Source: Sphagnum compactum (lineage: Eukaryota > Bryophyta > Sphagnopsida > Sphagnales). From it: DNA of 64,000 nucleotides. Below, piece after piece: positions 23,011 through 35,474 of the stretch; the first letter of the stretch is position 1, and each line of letters begins with the position of its first letter. Under the pieces are notes generated by a model. That model was given only the letters and a program-made list of their open reading frames with translations. It had not been told where the DNA came from and made no database searches. A program made the position numbers and the translations under genes. The DNA is taken from NCBI GenBank assembly GCA_965153455.1, contig OZ234503.1:10917118-10981117 (forward strand). The letters run 5' to 3'.

Positions 23011-24570
23011 ATTTTATCTGGCAATTGAATCCCCCAAAAAATCACTTCATTTATGCAATTTCCTTTATGAATTTTGTGTTATGGCAAAAGGGTTGTCATC
23101 AAGCTACAAATATGCCAAATGTAAATTGCAAGTGACTTTTTACAGAGGGCTCTACTGAGGGAGGACAAAGACTAAAGGGATACTCCGATTTTCTTCGTTG
23201 TTTTCTCCGGTGATACTCACCAAGTAGCTGCCGAGTATCACGGAAAAAAAAAGAGGTTTTGGGGGAGGGGTGAGAGGGGGGGGGGTTTAGGGGCTCATTT
23301 CTAAAGCACGGAAAAAGCAAAAAAAACTCTCACTAACATGCCCTTGTTGGAATCATTGAGGTATGGAATTGGCAAAGGGGCCAAGTAAATTGCAAGTAGC
23401 TTTTGATTTGAATCACGGAGAGTTACTTTACTTAAGTCAAGATTGGAATCACAGTCTACAAGTGAGCGAGTGAGTGACGCATGCACATCTCTAAAAATGA
23501 CCAAAAGTTATGAAAAAGTCACACAACAACAACAATAGTTGTGGGAATCACGAATTAGAGAAAACCAACAGAAACACACAAGTCTATCCATCCGTCATCC
23601 CCTCACAAGCTCCACGCAATATTGACCACCATGGTGCCTGCACGACCCCCCTCCCTTCTCTCGTCGTTTTCCTTTCCCACCCTATTGAAGGCAGGAGAAT
23701 GGGCGACCTTTGTGGGTTTCCCCACCTATGTATTATATATGTATCTATCTATCAAGGTTCTTCTTCTTCGTCCACCACCCTATGTACCGAAGTTGTTGTT
23801 GTTGTTCATCTAATGGGGCCCAATAGGACCCACAAACAACCAAACCAACCTCATCATCATCCCGTGAACATGTCCCACGACAAGCACCAAAAAAAATTAA
23901 AATTAAAAAAAATTCTAAAACTAAAAAAAAAAACTACTCCCCAAGTAGTAGGAACTAGGGAACTTGGAAGCCGGGAATAATGGTAGTCCTGAATTATAGA
24001 TATATATAGGGGGTATTAGTAGTATCTTGGCAGCTTTGGCCCATGTTTGTCTTCGAATAATTAATTAACTTTGTTCGAAGGTTTCATTTTGAAAATAACT
24101 TTAAAAAAATCCAAAATATTATCAAATATTCTTTCATTTTCCTTCACAAAAACATTTTCTAGTTGGAAAAAAGTAGTTTGTTTTTATGTGGGGTGGAATT
24201 TTTGGCATTTCTAAGAATAATATAAATTTGTGCTGAGGAAGCTGCCAAGGTACTAATGTAATAATATATATTTTTGTTATTGCTACTAAAGTGAGTGCGC
24301 ATCAGGACAAGTGGTTTGGTCAAAAAGGGTGGTGTTGTTGTAGCTATGCAAGGCAACCAGGAGGGGCAGCCTTTAAAAAAATTTGCTGGCTATATATAGC
24401 CAGAAATCTATATTAAAAATTGGAAAGTGCTAAAATCAAGTGTTTGGGGGGGGGGGAGACTACCAATAGCCAGAATTTGATTAAATGTTAAGAAAAATCG
24501 CCAGATTTCTATACATGGTTCTAGTAGGGTACTCCCTCTCCCCAAAAATAGGATATTTTAAAAAATTGTA
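23011..24570. other. no gene seen; simple-sequence and decayed repeats
   Basis: It contains G-runs (23276-23285, 24447-24457) and a GCTGGCTATATATAGCCAG palindrome near 24385-24403. The 156-aa frame at 23510-23980 has no family signature and is rich in low-complexity codons. Confidence 0.35.
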
Positions 24571-24573
24571 CTT

Positions 24574-24645
24574 ATGATATTTGTATTTTAGCCAAATTTG
24601 GCTAAACCTTCCTGTTGATCGTAGCCATTTTGGCTATATCACAAA
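24574..24645 (+). repeat. dispersed AGCCAAATTTGGCT repeat copy
   Basis: The 14-bp perfect palindrome AGCCAAATTTGGCT lies at about 24592-24605, followed by a second imperfect copy GTAGCCATTTTGGCTAT. Confidence 0.55.
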
Positions 24646-24689
24646 TTTGAGGAGAGGAAGGGAGGTGGTGGGTCGATGGCAAACTCTTT

Positions 24690-25250
24690 TTTTGTTGGTT
24701 TTTTTGGTCAGTTGTGTGCAGCAAGCAGCAACGGCAAAGCTTGGACGACGCGGCGTGCAATTGGCGCGGCCGTATCTACCTTGCCGTAAACGACAAGGCA
24801 AAAAAAAGCTAGCATGACAAAATGGGTGCCAGTGCCAAAGCAGCAGCAGCAGTGAGTGAATTTCAAGTTAATAATGGAACAAACTGGCGCACAGCACAGC
24901 AGTCTGCTTGCTGCTGCCTGCCGTTGTAGCAGCTATGGCAGTGACATTAACACACACACAGATAGCAGTGGGACTACTGCACCCCACCACAGCACCACCA
25001 CATGTGTCCGTCAGTCAGATGGAGTTGTTGGGTGTCTGTCTGTCGCAGCGCGAAGGGCGCTCAGGATATTGAATGTCGCCCATGCGATTTCCAAATCCCA
25101 CAGCAGATATTTCATTCTGCTCCCATCTGATTTCAAAAATCTCTCCACCATCATTGCCGTGCTGTTCCACGCTCAAAGGAGGAGGAGTAGGAGGAGGAGG
25201 ACCACGACCACGACGATCACCACGCCGCCGACGCCAACGACGACGGTGGA
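24690..25250. other. GC/CpG-rich island without a recognisable gene
   Basis: About 550 bp with GACGACGCGGCG, GCGCGGCCG, CAGCAGCAGCAG and ACGACGACGG stands out from AT-rich surroundings and resembles the promoter/leader zones at 7590-7860 and 34830-34980. The 152-aa frame at 24856-25314 ends in the flanking repeat and matches no family I know. It could be a promoter with first exon of a gene not recognised, a non-coding transcript, or a relic. Confidence 0.35.
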
Positions 25251-25257
25251 GGCAGGT

Positions 25258-25575
25258 GCGTGGATGCATAGATGGATGAATGGATGGATGAGTGCACATG
25301 ATCATAGTAGGTGATGATGGATGAATGTGGAAAATGAGACAAAGTGGATGAATGAATTAAATGGTTATTGCTAAGGTAAAACCTTTTACCACTTTGAAAC
25401 CTACAACTGTATGGGGATGCGTGGATGCATAGATGGAGGAATGGATGAATGAATGGGGTGCACATGATCATCGTAGGTAATGATGGAGGAATGTGAAAAT
25501 GAGACAAAGTGGATGAATGAATAAAATGGTTATTGCTTAGGTTAAAAAACCTCCTGACCACTTTTTGGCCTACAA
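25258..25575 (+). repeat. 161-bp tandem duplication
   Basis: GCGTGGATGCATAGATGGA starts at 25258 and again at 25419. Both copies continue with GTGCACATGATCAT, GAGACAAAGTGGATGAATGAA and GGTTATTGCT. Interspersed GGAT/GAAT tetranucleotides are present. High similarity indicates a recent event. Confidence 0.85.
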
Positions 25576-26365
25576 ATGATGGATGGGTGAACCTAGGCAA
25601 ATGTATGAATGAAAGAGGGTTATTTTCTGAGGTATCTTAACTACCCACTTGTTAGTAGGGTTAGCCCTATATTTCATTTCATTTACCATACCTCAAACTT
25701 CCATTTTAAAATATAAATAAATTCAACAAGTGAAGAGTTTCTAGATCATTGTTGAAAGTTCTAATACATTACGACCCAAAGGTTTCAAAAAGAAAGAGAG
25801 TTCAAAACTTTCAAACTTTGAAAAATGTTGCTTCCCATCTTATAATAGGTACTAAATTAGGAAGCTTCAAAGGTTTAGAAAAGGGGTTCATTTAACCAAG
25901 TTTTGACAACTTCAAGCAAATAAAATACACAACACGAGGAGGTTGAATTGGAAAGTACCAATGAAAGCCACATTCATTAGGGTGACAACTAGGGTTTGGA
26001 TGTATTATTATATTATGCACTTGAAACTTAATCCACCTTATTGACATATCAACTATAAACTTATTGACTCTAGATGTTTGACCTAAAGTCACATGATCAC
26101 ATAGAAGCACTTGGTGATTGCAATTTGCACCTTCTCCGGAGAAAAGAAAAGAAAAGGTGTTTCTAGATTTGTTAGATACCGAGTGAAGATGGACACAAAA
26201 GCATCAAGAACACACTTGGAGATAAAACAAAAGAACTTAGGTTTTAATTGGGAGTTTCATTGGCTCACTTTGACACATGGAGATTCTTTTCCTTTGGTTG
26301 CTTGTTCCCTAGGTCTCTTCTTCTTAAAGGGTCTCTCTCTCTCCTTATGGGACATTATTCATGTG
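25576..26365. other. no gene seen
   Basis: AT-rich intergenic sequence with no supported coding region. Confidence 0.35.
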
Positions 26366-26535
26366 GCTAGCAATAGAAGGTGGATTGTTGGGGTTGGATA
26401 ATAAAATACTAATTTGCTTGGCGCTTTGCCATAGGTATTTGGGATATAGTAGTGATGAAGAGTTGGGTTTGGATATTTGGAAATACCAATGTGTTTTGGC
26501 GTTTTGCCATAGGTATATATGGGATATTGTGTTCC
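26366..26535 (+). repeat. partial tandem duplication, about 95 bp
   Basis: GGCG(C/T)TTTGCCATAGGTAT followed by GGGATAT occurs at about 26420 and 26499. Confidence 0.55.
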
Positions 26536-28390
26536 ATGGAGTTTCTAATCACATGCCACCACATTGCTCCTTTGTTGTTGAAAGATCTAAAGAGAAAGAG
26601 ATATCATACATATGTCCCTAGTAGATATGATATTTGCTTTTCTCCTTAGTGGTTGGGTTTTGCTAGCGTGTGCCATGGGTCAAGAGAGACCTTTAGTTTC
26701 CCAACTAAGCAAACTAAATGTCTTGTGTTGTGTTCATGCCTAGTGTGGTCATTTGTAGAACAAGATTACTTTATTTGCCAACTAAAACATGATTGTTCAG
26801 TTTCCACCTTATTTAGGCTATTGCTATTTTTTTCATTACCTTTTTTCCTTTGGTCAATGTTGCCACCCACTCTTCCATACGATATTTTAGATCTTAATTG
26901 GGTGTTGTCATGGGGGATTTGTTGCAAAGCGTACAATCCCATTTGGGGATTTGCCTTGTCTTGGCTTTAGCTTGATTTTAATTTGAAAAAAAGTGAACAA
27001 TCTTCTCAATAATTGTAATCATGTTTACTTTAACCACAATTCAAACTAATATAAAATCTTACACACATGATAAGATTAAACAAAATGGAATCCCAAACTT
27101 CTTCACAACAAAATTTTATAACATAGAACACACATAGTGTCACTTTCCAACAATTTGTGCAAAATAGGTCGAGACCTTTCAGATTCTTTATCAATAATGG
27201 ATTCAATATGTGGATTAAAACAAAACCCCCATCATATGCTCAACCAAGAGAGTATATTTGTGCCGTTATTTTCATGGATTCACTTTCATTGTTAATCTTA
27301 TTTTCAATTCTTCTACAAATGATGTTTGAAAACAGTTTCACCCTTTTCCATGACCTTCTTGATATCCCCAAACCTTCCGAAATCCAAAGAATTCATGAAC
27401 TAAAACCTTAAGAATATGAAACGCTTTGTATGTCAAAATGAAACTCCAAGAACTATAATGCACGTGGATGGATCACACAAGTTGAAATATATATATAATT
27501 TAGACATAAATATCTGATTATGGGCCCTAGTGTGGCCTCAGGCTACACCAAGAAAAATCCAAAGTAGGGCATTTCAAAAATCAAAATGCCCCACCTTGTT
27601 TTTTTTTTTTTCTTCCTTTGGCCTATGACAGGTATCCATTCGGTATCATGGGGAAATTTTTTTTTTTTAAATTGCGTCGATTATTATGTGCGGTAGAAGG
27701 CCCTTGAGGGAGGCCATTACCAAAACTTTGTCTAATGCGAGCTCCTTGTTCCCGTAACACTCTCCTTCTTCGAGGGCGTTACCTACCACAAAATCTGTGT
27801 ACATATGAAAGCCCTGGTGGTCACATGGAAAAGCCCACACAGCCTTGGGCATTATGTAGAACAAAAAAAAACAAGGGGTTGTGTCGCACTATGACCTTGC
27901 CATTTACATTAAAAAGTATAAATCTTAAGGCAAAAGAAGAATTTTGGAAACTCAAATATTTCACCATGCAAAAAAAAAAAAAAACCTAATCTTCAAAAAA
28001 AATCCTCTAAAAGAAACCAATAGCCTTCAAGATATTATTATAACTCTATTATAACTAATCTCAAGTTTCAACACAAGCCAAAATATCATCTTAATTCAAA
28101 ACTCCTCATATAAAAATAAATAGACCTATTTTATTATTATTACAGAGGGGGGCCAAAATCCCTTAAGCTAGCTACTATAGTCTAGAATGAATCTGAACAC
28201 AATATCCTTGCCTTGCTGGGCAAGGCCAACAAGAAAATGGGACACAATAATACTTACTCCAACTTAGTACTGACCCAAAGTACACAGAATTAAAGACCAG
28301 CCAAAGTACTTAAGACAGGCGAATAAAATCTGGTGATCAGGATTGTGAGGGTGTTGTTTGTTCATCAAGGTGGCATAATATTGTCCCAAA
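26536..28390. other. no gene seen; hairpin and G/C-rich patches
   Basis: A stem GGGCATTT/AAATGCCC with a 9-base loop lies at about 27567-27592. A locally GC-richer patch at 27680-27860 carries two (G)GGC-TTACC motifs. Nothing looks coding. Confidence 0.35.
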
Positions 28391-28395
28391 TCAAA

Positions 28396-28545
28396 GGAAA
28401 GAAAGAAAAAAAAAAAAAAGGTGAAAAAAAGAAAAAAAGGGAAAAAAAGAAAATAAAAGGGGAAAAAAAGAAAATAAAAGGGAAAAAAGGAAAAAAAAGA
28501 AGAAAAAAGGGAAAAAAGGAGAAAAAAAGGAAAAAAAATGGTGAT
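28396..28545 (+). repeat. homopurine tract of about 150 bp
   Basis: Almost uninterrupted A and G (GAAAAAAAGG-type units) from 28396 to about 28541. The lysine-rich plus-strand frame and the phenylalanine-rich minus-strand frames are artefacts of it. Such tracts can form triplex DNA. Confidence 0.9.
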
Positions 28546-29990
28546 AACTATAATTGATAACAGACAAAATATATACCATACCACTTTGTGTACTCATCAC
28601 TACACACCATTGTACACTGTACAGGCCATTTGAGTGGTAGGTAGGATTTGGTACTATGTACCAATCCTCTCCATTTTTTTGTCCTTTATTTAGTAGTACC
28701 AAATCCTCAAAGGGAACTGACTGTTTTCAGTCCCTTACCCACACTAAAGAAGTTAGCAAAAACAGGACAACACATACATGTTTCTGAGTTTTTTTTAATT
28801 TATTAAAATAATTTTAAAATATAAATTTCTGTAAATTATTTTATTTACTTTCAAGTAGGGTTTCTGTCCCCAAATTCTTTTTTTATATTTTTATATTTTA
28901 AGGATACAAATACTAATAAGATATAATGCTCTATTCAATGCCTGTCCTCTTCATATTTGAATTTGAAATTTTTAAAATTGTATTTGTGGGCCCCCAAAGA
29001 CAAGTGGCCTCATTATATATACTTCCACTTCCAGAAAGTTGACAAAAGCTCAACAAAATGGGGTTTTGTGGGTGGGTTTGACCCCATGTTTGATCCTTTT
29101 GTTGCCACTTGCTAGTCTCCCATTACCTATTGTTAATGTGTAGTAAGTAGTATCCTTGACTTGGAGATCAAGTAGGCCTCTAAAAATAGGGCTTATGGGT
29201 GATTCCAATTTGCCCACAAAAGATAGAGAGAGAGAGAGAGAGAATTCTACCATTCTTTGGTTTCTACCCAATTAATTGGCTGCATGATTTCCAAAGTGAG
29301 TCATTCATTTTCTTAACTGTCTAAACTTTGAACTGAAGAGAAAAATCTGACCCATTGGATTTGTTCTTGCAGGATGGATGATGATGAATGATGGATGATG
29401 GGCATGTGCAGTGATGAAAAATTCAATCAAAACCTTCCAAGAAAATGGGGGTTTCTTTTTTTTTAGGGCATTTACAGATTTCAGAAAACCCTAACAAAAA
29501 CAAAGAGAAAAGGACAAAAGAGGTTTGAGAACAAAATAGTGTTAATAAAGTCAGTAGTAGTGTTCCTCCTTGGTACTGTTACTACTAGTATGACCAACAA
29601 GCACTTTAAAAAACAAAATTAAGGACCATGCTCATAACTAAGACCCACCTAAGTGTCATGTGTGTACAAATAAATAAGACCCACAAACATCCAAACATCC
29701 CTAAAACAATGGAGTACTTAACTTACAACAATGAAGTACTTAACTCTCGTAAGTCTCAACAACAACCAAACTCAAGAAGAATGCAATTCACAATACTAAT
29801 AAGAAAGTCTTAACCCAAGAACAAAAAAATTATTCTCAAGTTGTTGAGAGAAGTGAATATGAAGAAAGCATGTGAAAGAAAGGCAACAAATATTGTACAG
29901 TTTTTTTTGGTTGTTGTTGTTGCAAAGTAATGGTGTGGATCATGGGATGGGAAGAAGTCAGGTAATTAGTGCGGACATGTGAGGACACAT
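28546..29990. other. no gene seen
   Basis: AT-rich, with a (GA)n run at about 29225-29243. No coding region is supported. Confidence 0.35.
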
Positions 29991-30009
29991 CAGAGGACCA
30001 AGACGGGTC

Positions 30010-30560
30010 ACCAGAGTGATGAAACCAACAACGCCATCAGCACGGCACCACCGTGCACAAAGATGAATGGTATGTGGATAGGAAACACTTTTTTTTCCAT
30101 TGTATTCTTGTCCCCATAATTAACCATGGTAGTTAGCTATGTACTAACCCTGCACATGTCTCAACTACCTACCTAGTAATCATCAAGTGCCTTCCTTACC
30201 TACCTACCTACCTACCTACTTACCTGACACCTGCATAGTGTAACCACTAATATTCCCTACCCACTCACTTATGATACTTACCCTTGACTTACATTGGTAG
30301 TGACCCAAGTAGTGTGAGGTGAAAGGAGGAGGAGGAGGAGGAGGGTGTACAAGATTAACCATTCACATATATTTACCTACCTACTATCTATTTAGTAGTT
30401 ACACTTAGTGCCTTAGCTAGTGACCTACCTATGTAATAACAAACTCATATTCCCTACCTACTAACCTATTTGATACCTACCCACTTACATGAGAGTTTTT
30501 AGCTGTGAAGTGTGAGGGTGGACTAGGAGGGTCTATAGGATGGGGGGTTAAAAAAATGTG
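30010..30560 (+). repeat. CTAC-rich element of the GTGAACCAGCACCCAC family, eroded
   Basis: An end-like stretch (AGAGTGATGAAACCAACAAC, 30012-30031) is followed by CCATGGTAGTTAGCTATGTAC (about 30123) and a TACC array (30195-30225). The same order occurs at 39313-39480. A right end was not located. Confidence 0.45.
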
Positions 30561-33180
30561 GGAAGATCACAATGACCTGCAATTAGGTTACAAATAGATA
30601 AAGATAAAATTGATGATTGATGTCAGTGTTACTTGAGTCGAGTTGTGCATTAATTGTTTAGTTCAAAAACAAAAGCATGAATAATAATAAGTCCGTTAGC
30701 TCTATGTTCTTCTTGAGTCAAGATACACACACTATCCATTTCAGTTCCAATAAGTGTTTGCGGCTTTGTAAAGCTTTTTGTCCAACCCTTTGAAAATATG
30801 TAGGGTAAATAAAGTCCGAGGCCACAGGCTTTACCAGAATAAAGGGCCCCATGTGACGCAGAGCTGGGCTGAGAGTGAGCTTGGTTCTCTGGTAAAGCCT
30901 GCATGCAGCCAAGAGGGCTTTATTGAGTGTAATAAATAACACACTGAGATTTTAGTTTATATTTTAATTTTTTTCCAATGATACCTGGCGTGAGATTTCA
31001 TATTGGAGCAAGATCTTTGAATTTTTCTGGTCAAGAAAATTCAATGATTTATTTAATTTTTTAAAAAATCGCCAAGAATCTAATTTTCAAAACATCTCCA
31101 AATCTCTATTTATTATTCAACTATGCAGTGCTTGACTTGAAATTGACAAAAAATAGATATATACTTTTCATATATATTTTTTATTAGCCAAATTTGGCTG
31201 AATCGGCTTCTTAGGGATGATCTTTATTTGTAATAGTGACTTTGGTATGGGGTAACGCCTGGACGACTGGGCACTTTTGAAAGTACTCACTCGCCCCCAA
31301 GGTGGTCCACCACCTCGGGGCTTTTACTTCCAGAACTCCCCCCACTTTGGGGGCCGTTACCAAGTGTAAAGATCAACACAAAAATTTTATTTTTAAAAAA
31401 AATGTTCGTTCATGTGAGCGTTTCATGTTTTTGAGAGACTCGCCCTCTTGTGAGCGCATGATGTATTACACTCACTTTGGGACCATACCTTTAAATATTT
31501 GCTTTTAGTCCTCTTATGGATGGGTAACCTCTTCAGCTACATTTCAAAACTGAGGGGGGGCCAAAAAAAAATAAAAATCAAAAGAGAGAAGAAGTGCTAC
31601 AATTAGTCAAATTAGGCAACTTTCTAACTCTTCTTTTCCCCTCATTCTATTTTGTGTTGTGACAGAGAAACCACCTTCCAAGAAAGGTTCATATAATCTT
31701 TTGCATGCCTTAATCTTCCTTGACTAAACCTTCTGGTTACTTTACCATGGTTAATAGCAAAGAGAGAGCAGTACTGAGTGACTTTCCCTCAGTGTATGAG
31801 AAGCTGACTCTGATCTCTTCTTCACTTGCCATCATGAATGATGTGAGCTTTACCTGATTCATCATGTAAAGGGATGATTCTACTAGAACTTGCTTAGTCA
31901 TCATACTTGCACACCTCAAGTTTGAGCATATGAAAAAAAAAATTCCTTTCTAGCCTACAAAGGTGCAATAGTGTTGTTCTAAAGAATTTTTTTTTAGGGT
32001 TTTAAAAAATGTTTTTAGAAAAAATGTTCCTTGGGTTTTATAAACAGTTTTTTTTTTTGGGTTGAGAGAAAGAAAAGGGTGGCTTTCCTTCTTTTAAAAC
32101 TCAACACTAGAAATACCTCAACCACAAAGGACGTGGTAGGGGTTTCACTTACTCACAAGTAGGTAAGTTTGAACCCAGGACCTTTGCGGTTCCAAAAAGG
32201 ACCAAACCCGTATCATGCATGCATTGACCTTGGGTTTTTGGCTAGAATGAAACTAAGCAACTATTTAGAATTGATTAGTTTTTGTGAGTGTGAAAGTAGG
32301 GGGGGGGGGGGAGGTGTGGGAAGAAAGAGGGGAGAAAGCCGAAACTTACGAGTCAGTTGCAATGTATAGCAAAACACAAAGCTGACATTACAAGTCACAA
32401 AATGAAATGATATGCTATTTGTATTTGGGTGTGAAGATATGATTTTCAACCAAGCAGATTACCTCTAAACCCTAAACATCTTTTGTGCCTAGCAAAATGT
32501 GCTGAAATGCCTGATGTGTATACTCTACCTACCTAACAAGATAGTCCATTATCTTTGCACATGTCCACATATGCATTGGAGTGCCCCAAAATAAGTTAAA
32601 CCCTAAAACTTACCTTGACATGGTATTAGGTAGTTTTCAGGTTGAGTATTAGTTCTTCAAGAGAACCTCATGTCCAAGTTCCAACCATTTTTATAAGGTT
32701 TGAGAAAACCTCGGGTTATGGTCCATGAAGTTACCTATAGCCCGTGCAATGGTGGCTGAAATCTTTTATTGTGTTAACCTCCGATTGCCATGCACAAAAT
32801 GTGAACTTCTTGTGAAAATTCCATTTGGTGTGCAATAATATGTAGGTCCCATTACACACATATGTAAATGTGTCTAGTAAATGTGTTTACATTGAAATCA
32901 AGCTTTTTCATCATGTGATGGCTCTGCCAATTAACCCCTAAATTAACCTTGGGTGGCTTCCACACTAACTATATTATTTCTGAAAAATATTGAAATTTTC
33001 AACAAATAATTTTCTTCATGAAACCCAATTTTTGTAAAGGTAAAAAACAGAAGTCTTTTTTTAAAATGTTCAGGTATATTCTATTTTCCACATGAAATGT
33101 TCAAAACTAATTCTTTATTTGACAGACATGTGTTGAAGCCGCCTTGGTAAACACTAGGGTAACTAGCTAACCCTCAATTT
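30561..33180. other. no gene seen; scattered repeats
   Basis: An AGCCAAATTTGGCT palindrome lies at about 31187. A small fold-back is bounded by GGGGTAACGCC (31251) and GGCCGTTACC (about 31350). A G-run is at 32299-32311. No frame here has a recognisable domain. Confidence 0.35.
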
Positions 33181-33189
33181 TAAACTTTT

Positions 33190-33440
33190 TAAAAATTTCT
33201 GAAAATCCCCCCCCCCCCCCTCCCCCACAAAAAGGGCGGGGGGGAGGGCGAAGCAAAACCGCGTTAATAGTTAACACCTAGAAAAAAAGGTTGACCAAAC
33301 CCCCCCGGTTTTCCCCCCCCCTTTGCCAACTTTTGCTCCCGAAATTGGAAAACAAACACCCACCCACCCCCAAAATAACACTAAAAGTCCCCTTCGAGAG
33401 GGGGCGGGGGGGGGAAAACAGGAGAGAAAAGAAAAACACC
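33190..33440. repeat. C/G homopolymer-rich block
   Basis: A run of about 14 C near 33206 is followed by GGGCGGGGGGG at 33234, and further C and G runs follow to 33416. The two strands could pair or form quadruplexes. The overlapping frames at 33271-33623 are artefacts. Confidence 0.7.
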
Positions 33441-33599
33441 AGCACCCACGTAGGTACTTGTTCAAGCGTGTCCTGGTCCCATAAAGCCGCCGCACTAATT
33501 CATACCAAATTTAATAACCCACGCTTGATTTCTATTGGTCGTCAAACACAAACAACCAATCAGGTGGTCGCAAACACCTCCTTCCGAAAATTAGGTGTA

Positions 33600-34120
33600 G
33601 TACCTAGTAATTGCGGTGATTAGTAAGTTTCTCTGAACTGTCGTGGCCGCTTTGCATTATTGTGGTACTTACTTACCTACATAACTAGGTACCTAAACCT
33701 ATAGCACCTATACATTCTAGGTACCCTAATTAAGGATCCTATGACAAGGTATCTACTATCTAGACTGCAATATAGGTTTCTTTTCCGTGCAATAAGGCTG
33801 GTTGGTAGGTAGGTACGTAGGTACTAGGTACGTTTGTTTTTAGTAGGGCTATATTAAGCTTATTCACATATGACAAGCTACCTGCAAACTGCAGTCGTAG
33901 GTGTCTTGTGTGTAAGTAGGTAGGTACTAGGTACTAGGTACTAAGTACCTTTATTATTGGTAGGGCTATGTACACTGCAAGTTAGGTGTTCCTTTCATCT
34001 AGAAGTGGGTAGGTAGGTAGGTAGGTTTGTCATACCTACCTTCCCACACACAAGAGGCGGTTGGTCGGTCGGTCGGTCAGCCAGTCTGTCTGTTCCAAGG
34101 GAGGTAAGTAAGTAGGTAGG
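33600..34120. repeat. GTAC/GTAG tetranucleotide-rich block
   Basis: Many copies of TACCTA, GGTAGGTA and TAGGTACTAGGTAC occur, with a GGTA array at 34008-34026 and GGTCGGTCGGTCGGTC at 34062-34078. It resembles the interior of the 30010-30560 and 39313-40020 repeats. Confidence 0.6.
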
Positions 34121-34299
34121 TAGCTTCTTTTCGTAGCTTAGTCGGCTCCTCTGCTCTAGAACCAAAAAGAAAGAAATACGTTGAGGGAAAAGAAGAAGAA
34201 GGCATGCCGTTGCGAATGAATGGGGGGGCTGTGCTGGTGGCGTGTCCCAGGCAGGTTTTTTACTATTTTATTTATTTTTATTTTTTTCAACTGTATTAT

Positions 34300-34530
34300 G
34301 TAGCCAAATTGGTGATGATTAAGCCAAATTTGGCTATAGACTAGGCACACTCAGGCAGGGTTCAAGTGTGTTTATGTTGCCAAATTGGCGATCATCCTCA
34401 AGAAGATTAATTTGGCTATAGATCAGGCACTCCCAGGCAGGGTTTCTTTCTTCAGTTGTGTGATGTAGCCAAATTGGTAATCATCCCACAAGAAGATTTA
34501 GCCAAATTAGGTTATAGATCAGGTCTGAAA
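34300..34530 (+). repeat. three tandem copies of the AGCCAAATTTGGCT dispersed repeat
   Basis: Units of about 75-85 bp begin near 34300, 34376 and 34463 with (A/T)TGTAGCCAAATTGG or its variant TTGCCAAATTGG, continue with GATGAT or ATCATCC-AAGAAGA, then a second palindrome arm and TATAGA(C/T)(T/C)AGG. Confidence 0.7.
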
Positions 34531-34779
34531 GTAAAACTTTTAATGATCTTCACAGTTTTGGCCACTTGCTAGAACCCAAATAGAGAAATCTGGCGATTTT
34601 TCAAAAACAAAAAAACAGAGAGGGTCGAAATCTGGCTAGTGGAATACCAAAAAAAACGCATTAGTATTCTTAGCCCTTTTGGGGGAAAAAAATCCCCAAT
34701 TGACTAACTTTAGCCAGAAAAAAAGAAAAGAAACGCCGGGTGTTTGCAAAAGAAAGCAAAAAGAAGCGTACAAAACAAA

Positions 34780-35039
34780 AGAAAATACGGTTGCGTACAG
34801 AAAACGAAATACGGTTGCGTACATACTGCCACCCGCCGTTGCTGCGGCAGCGGCGACGACGACGACGATGCCGTTGCCGGACACGAACTCCTTCTCTCTC
34901 TCGCGACGAGTCTCGTCTCTCTCCACCCGCGATTCGTGCGACCCATCGTCACAAAGTCGACAGGGCAGCATCGGAGAGAGAAAAAAAACAAATAAATATT
35001 CCATTGCAGAAGCTCGTTCGCTGGAGTTTCATCTTTCAA

Positions 35040-35082
<43 letters not shown>

Positions 35083-35474
35083 ATTATATATACTTTCGTC
35101 TTCAATATCCATTTCCATGAGCGACAACAACAACAGCTCTACTTTGTTCATTCAGGAAGAAAACAAGATCACAAGTTTCATTCCTTTTACTGTAGAAACA
35201 AACAAGAGCCAGCCAGCATCGCAGTATTTGTAGCTATAAAGCTCTCACCACTTTTCTTCTCCAGTTTCATCTATCGCTCGTCATATGTCTCTTAGACCTC
35301 CAGCGTGTTTCAACCCATCGATTTACAGTTTCTTGTTCCTGTTCTTCTTACCTCGGTGGTTTTTAGGTTTTATGTGAAGGTGGTTCTGGGTTCTGTGTTT
35401 CTTCTTTCTCTGCAGTGAGTAGTATTGGGGTTGTGGGGTTTTTTTTTTGGGGGTCTTGTTCGGGTTTGGATACT
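34780..35474 (+). promoter_or_regulatory. promoter/leader of the acidic-protein gene, CpG- and CT-rich
   Basis: CpG-rich sequence at 34830-34980, then (CT)n at 35044-35082 and a pyrimidine-rich run to the CDS. A typical splice acceptor (TTTCTCTGCAG, ending 35415) just upstream of the start suggests a leader intron. CT microsatellites are common in plant 5' leaders. Overlapping frames on both strands here are composition artefacts. Confidence 0.45.

Noticed and set aside
23510-23980. 156-aa plus-strand frame
   Set aside because: Low-complexity Asn/Lys/Pro/His content, no domain, no promoter or leader signal.
28264-28702. Lysine-rich and phenylalanine-rich frames
   Set aside because: Products of the homopurine tract.
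32160-32260. tRNA- or SINE-like minus-strand phrase GGTCCTGGGTTCAAAC
   Set aside because: It resembles a B-box/T-arm, but no acceptor stem, anticodon arm or A-box could be folded around it.
34636-35233. Overlapping frames of 122-184 aa on both strands
   Set aside because: Composition artefacts of the CpG- and CT-rich leader; none is conserved-looking and they contradict each other.
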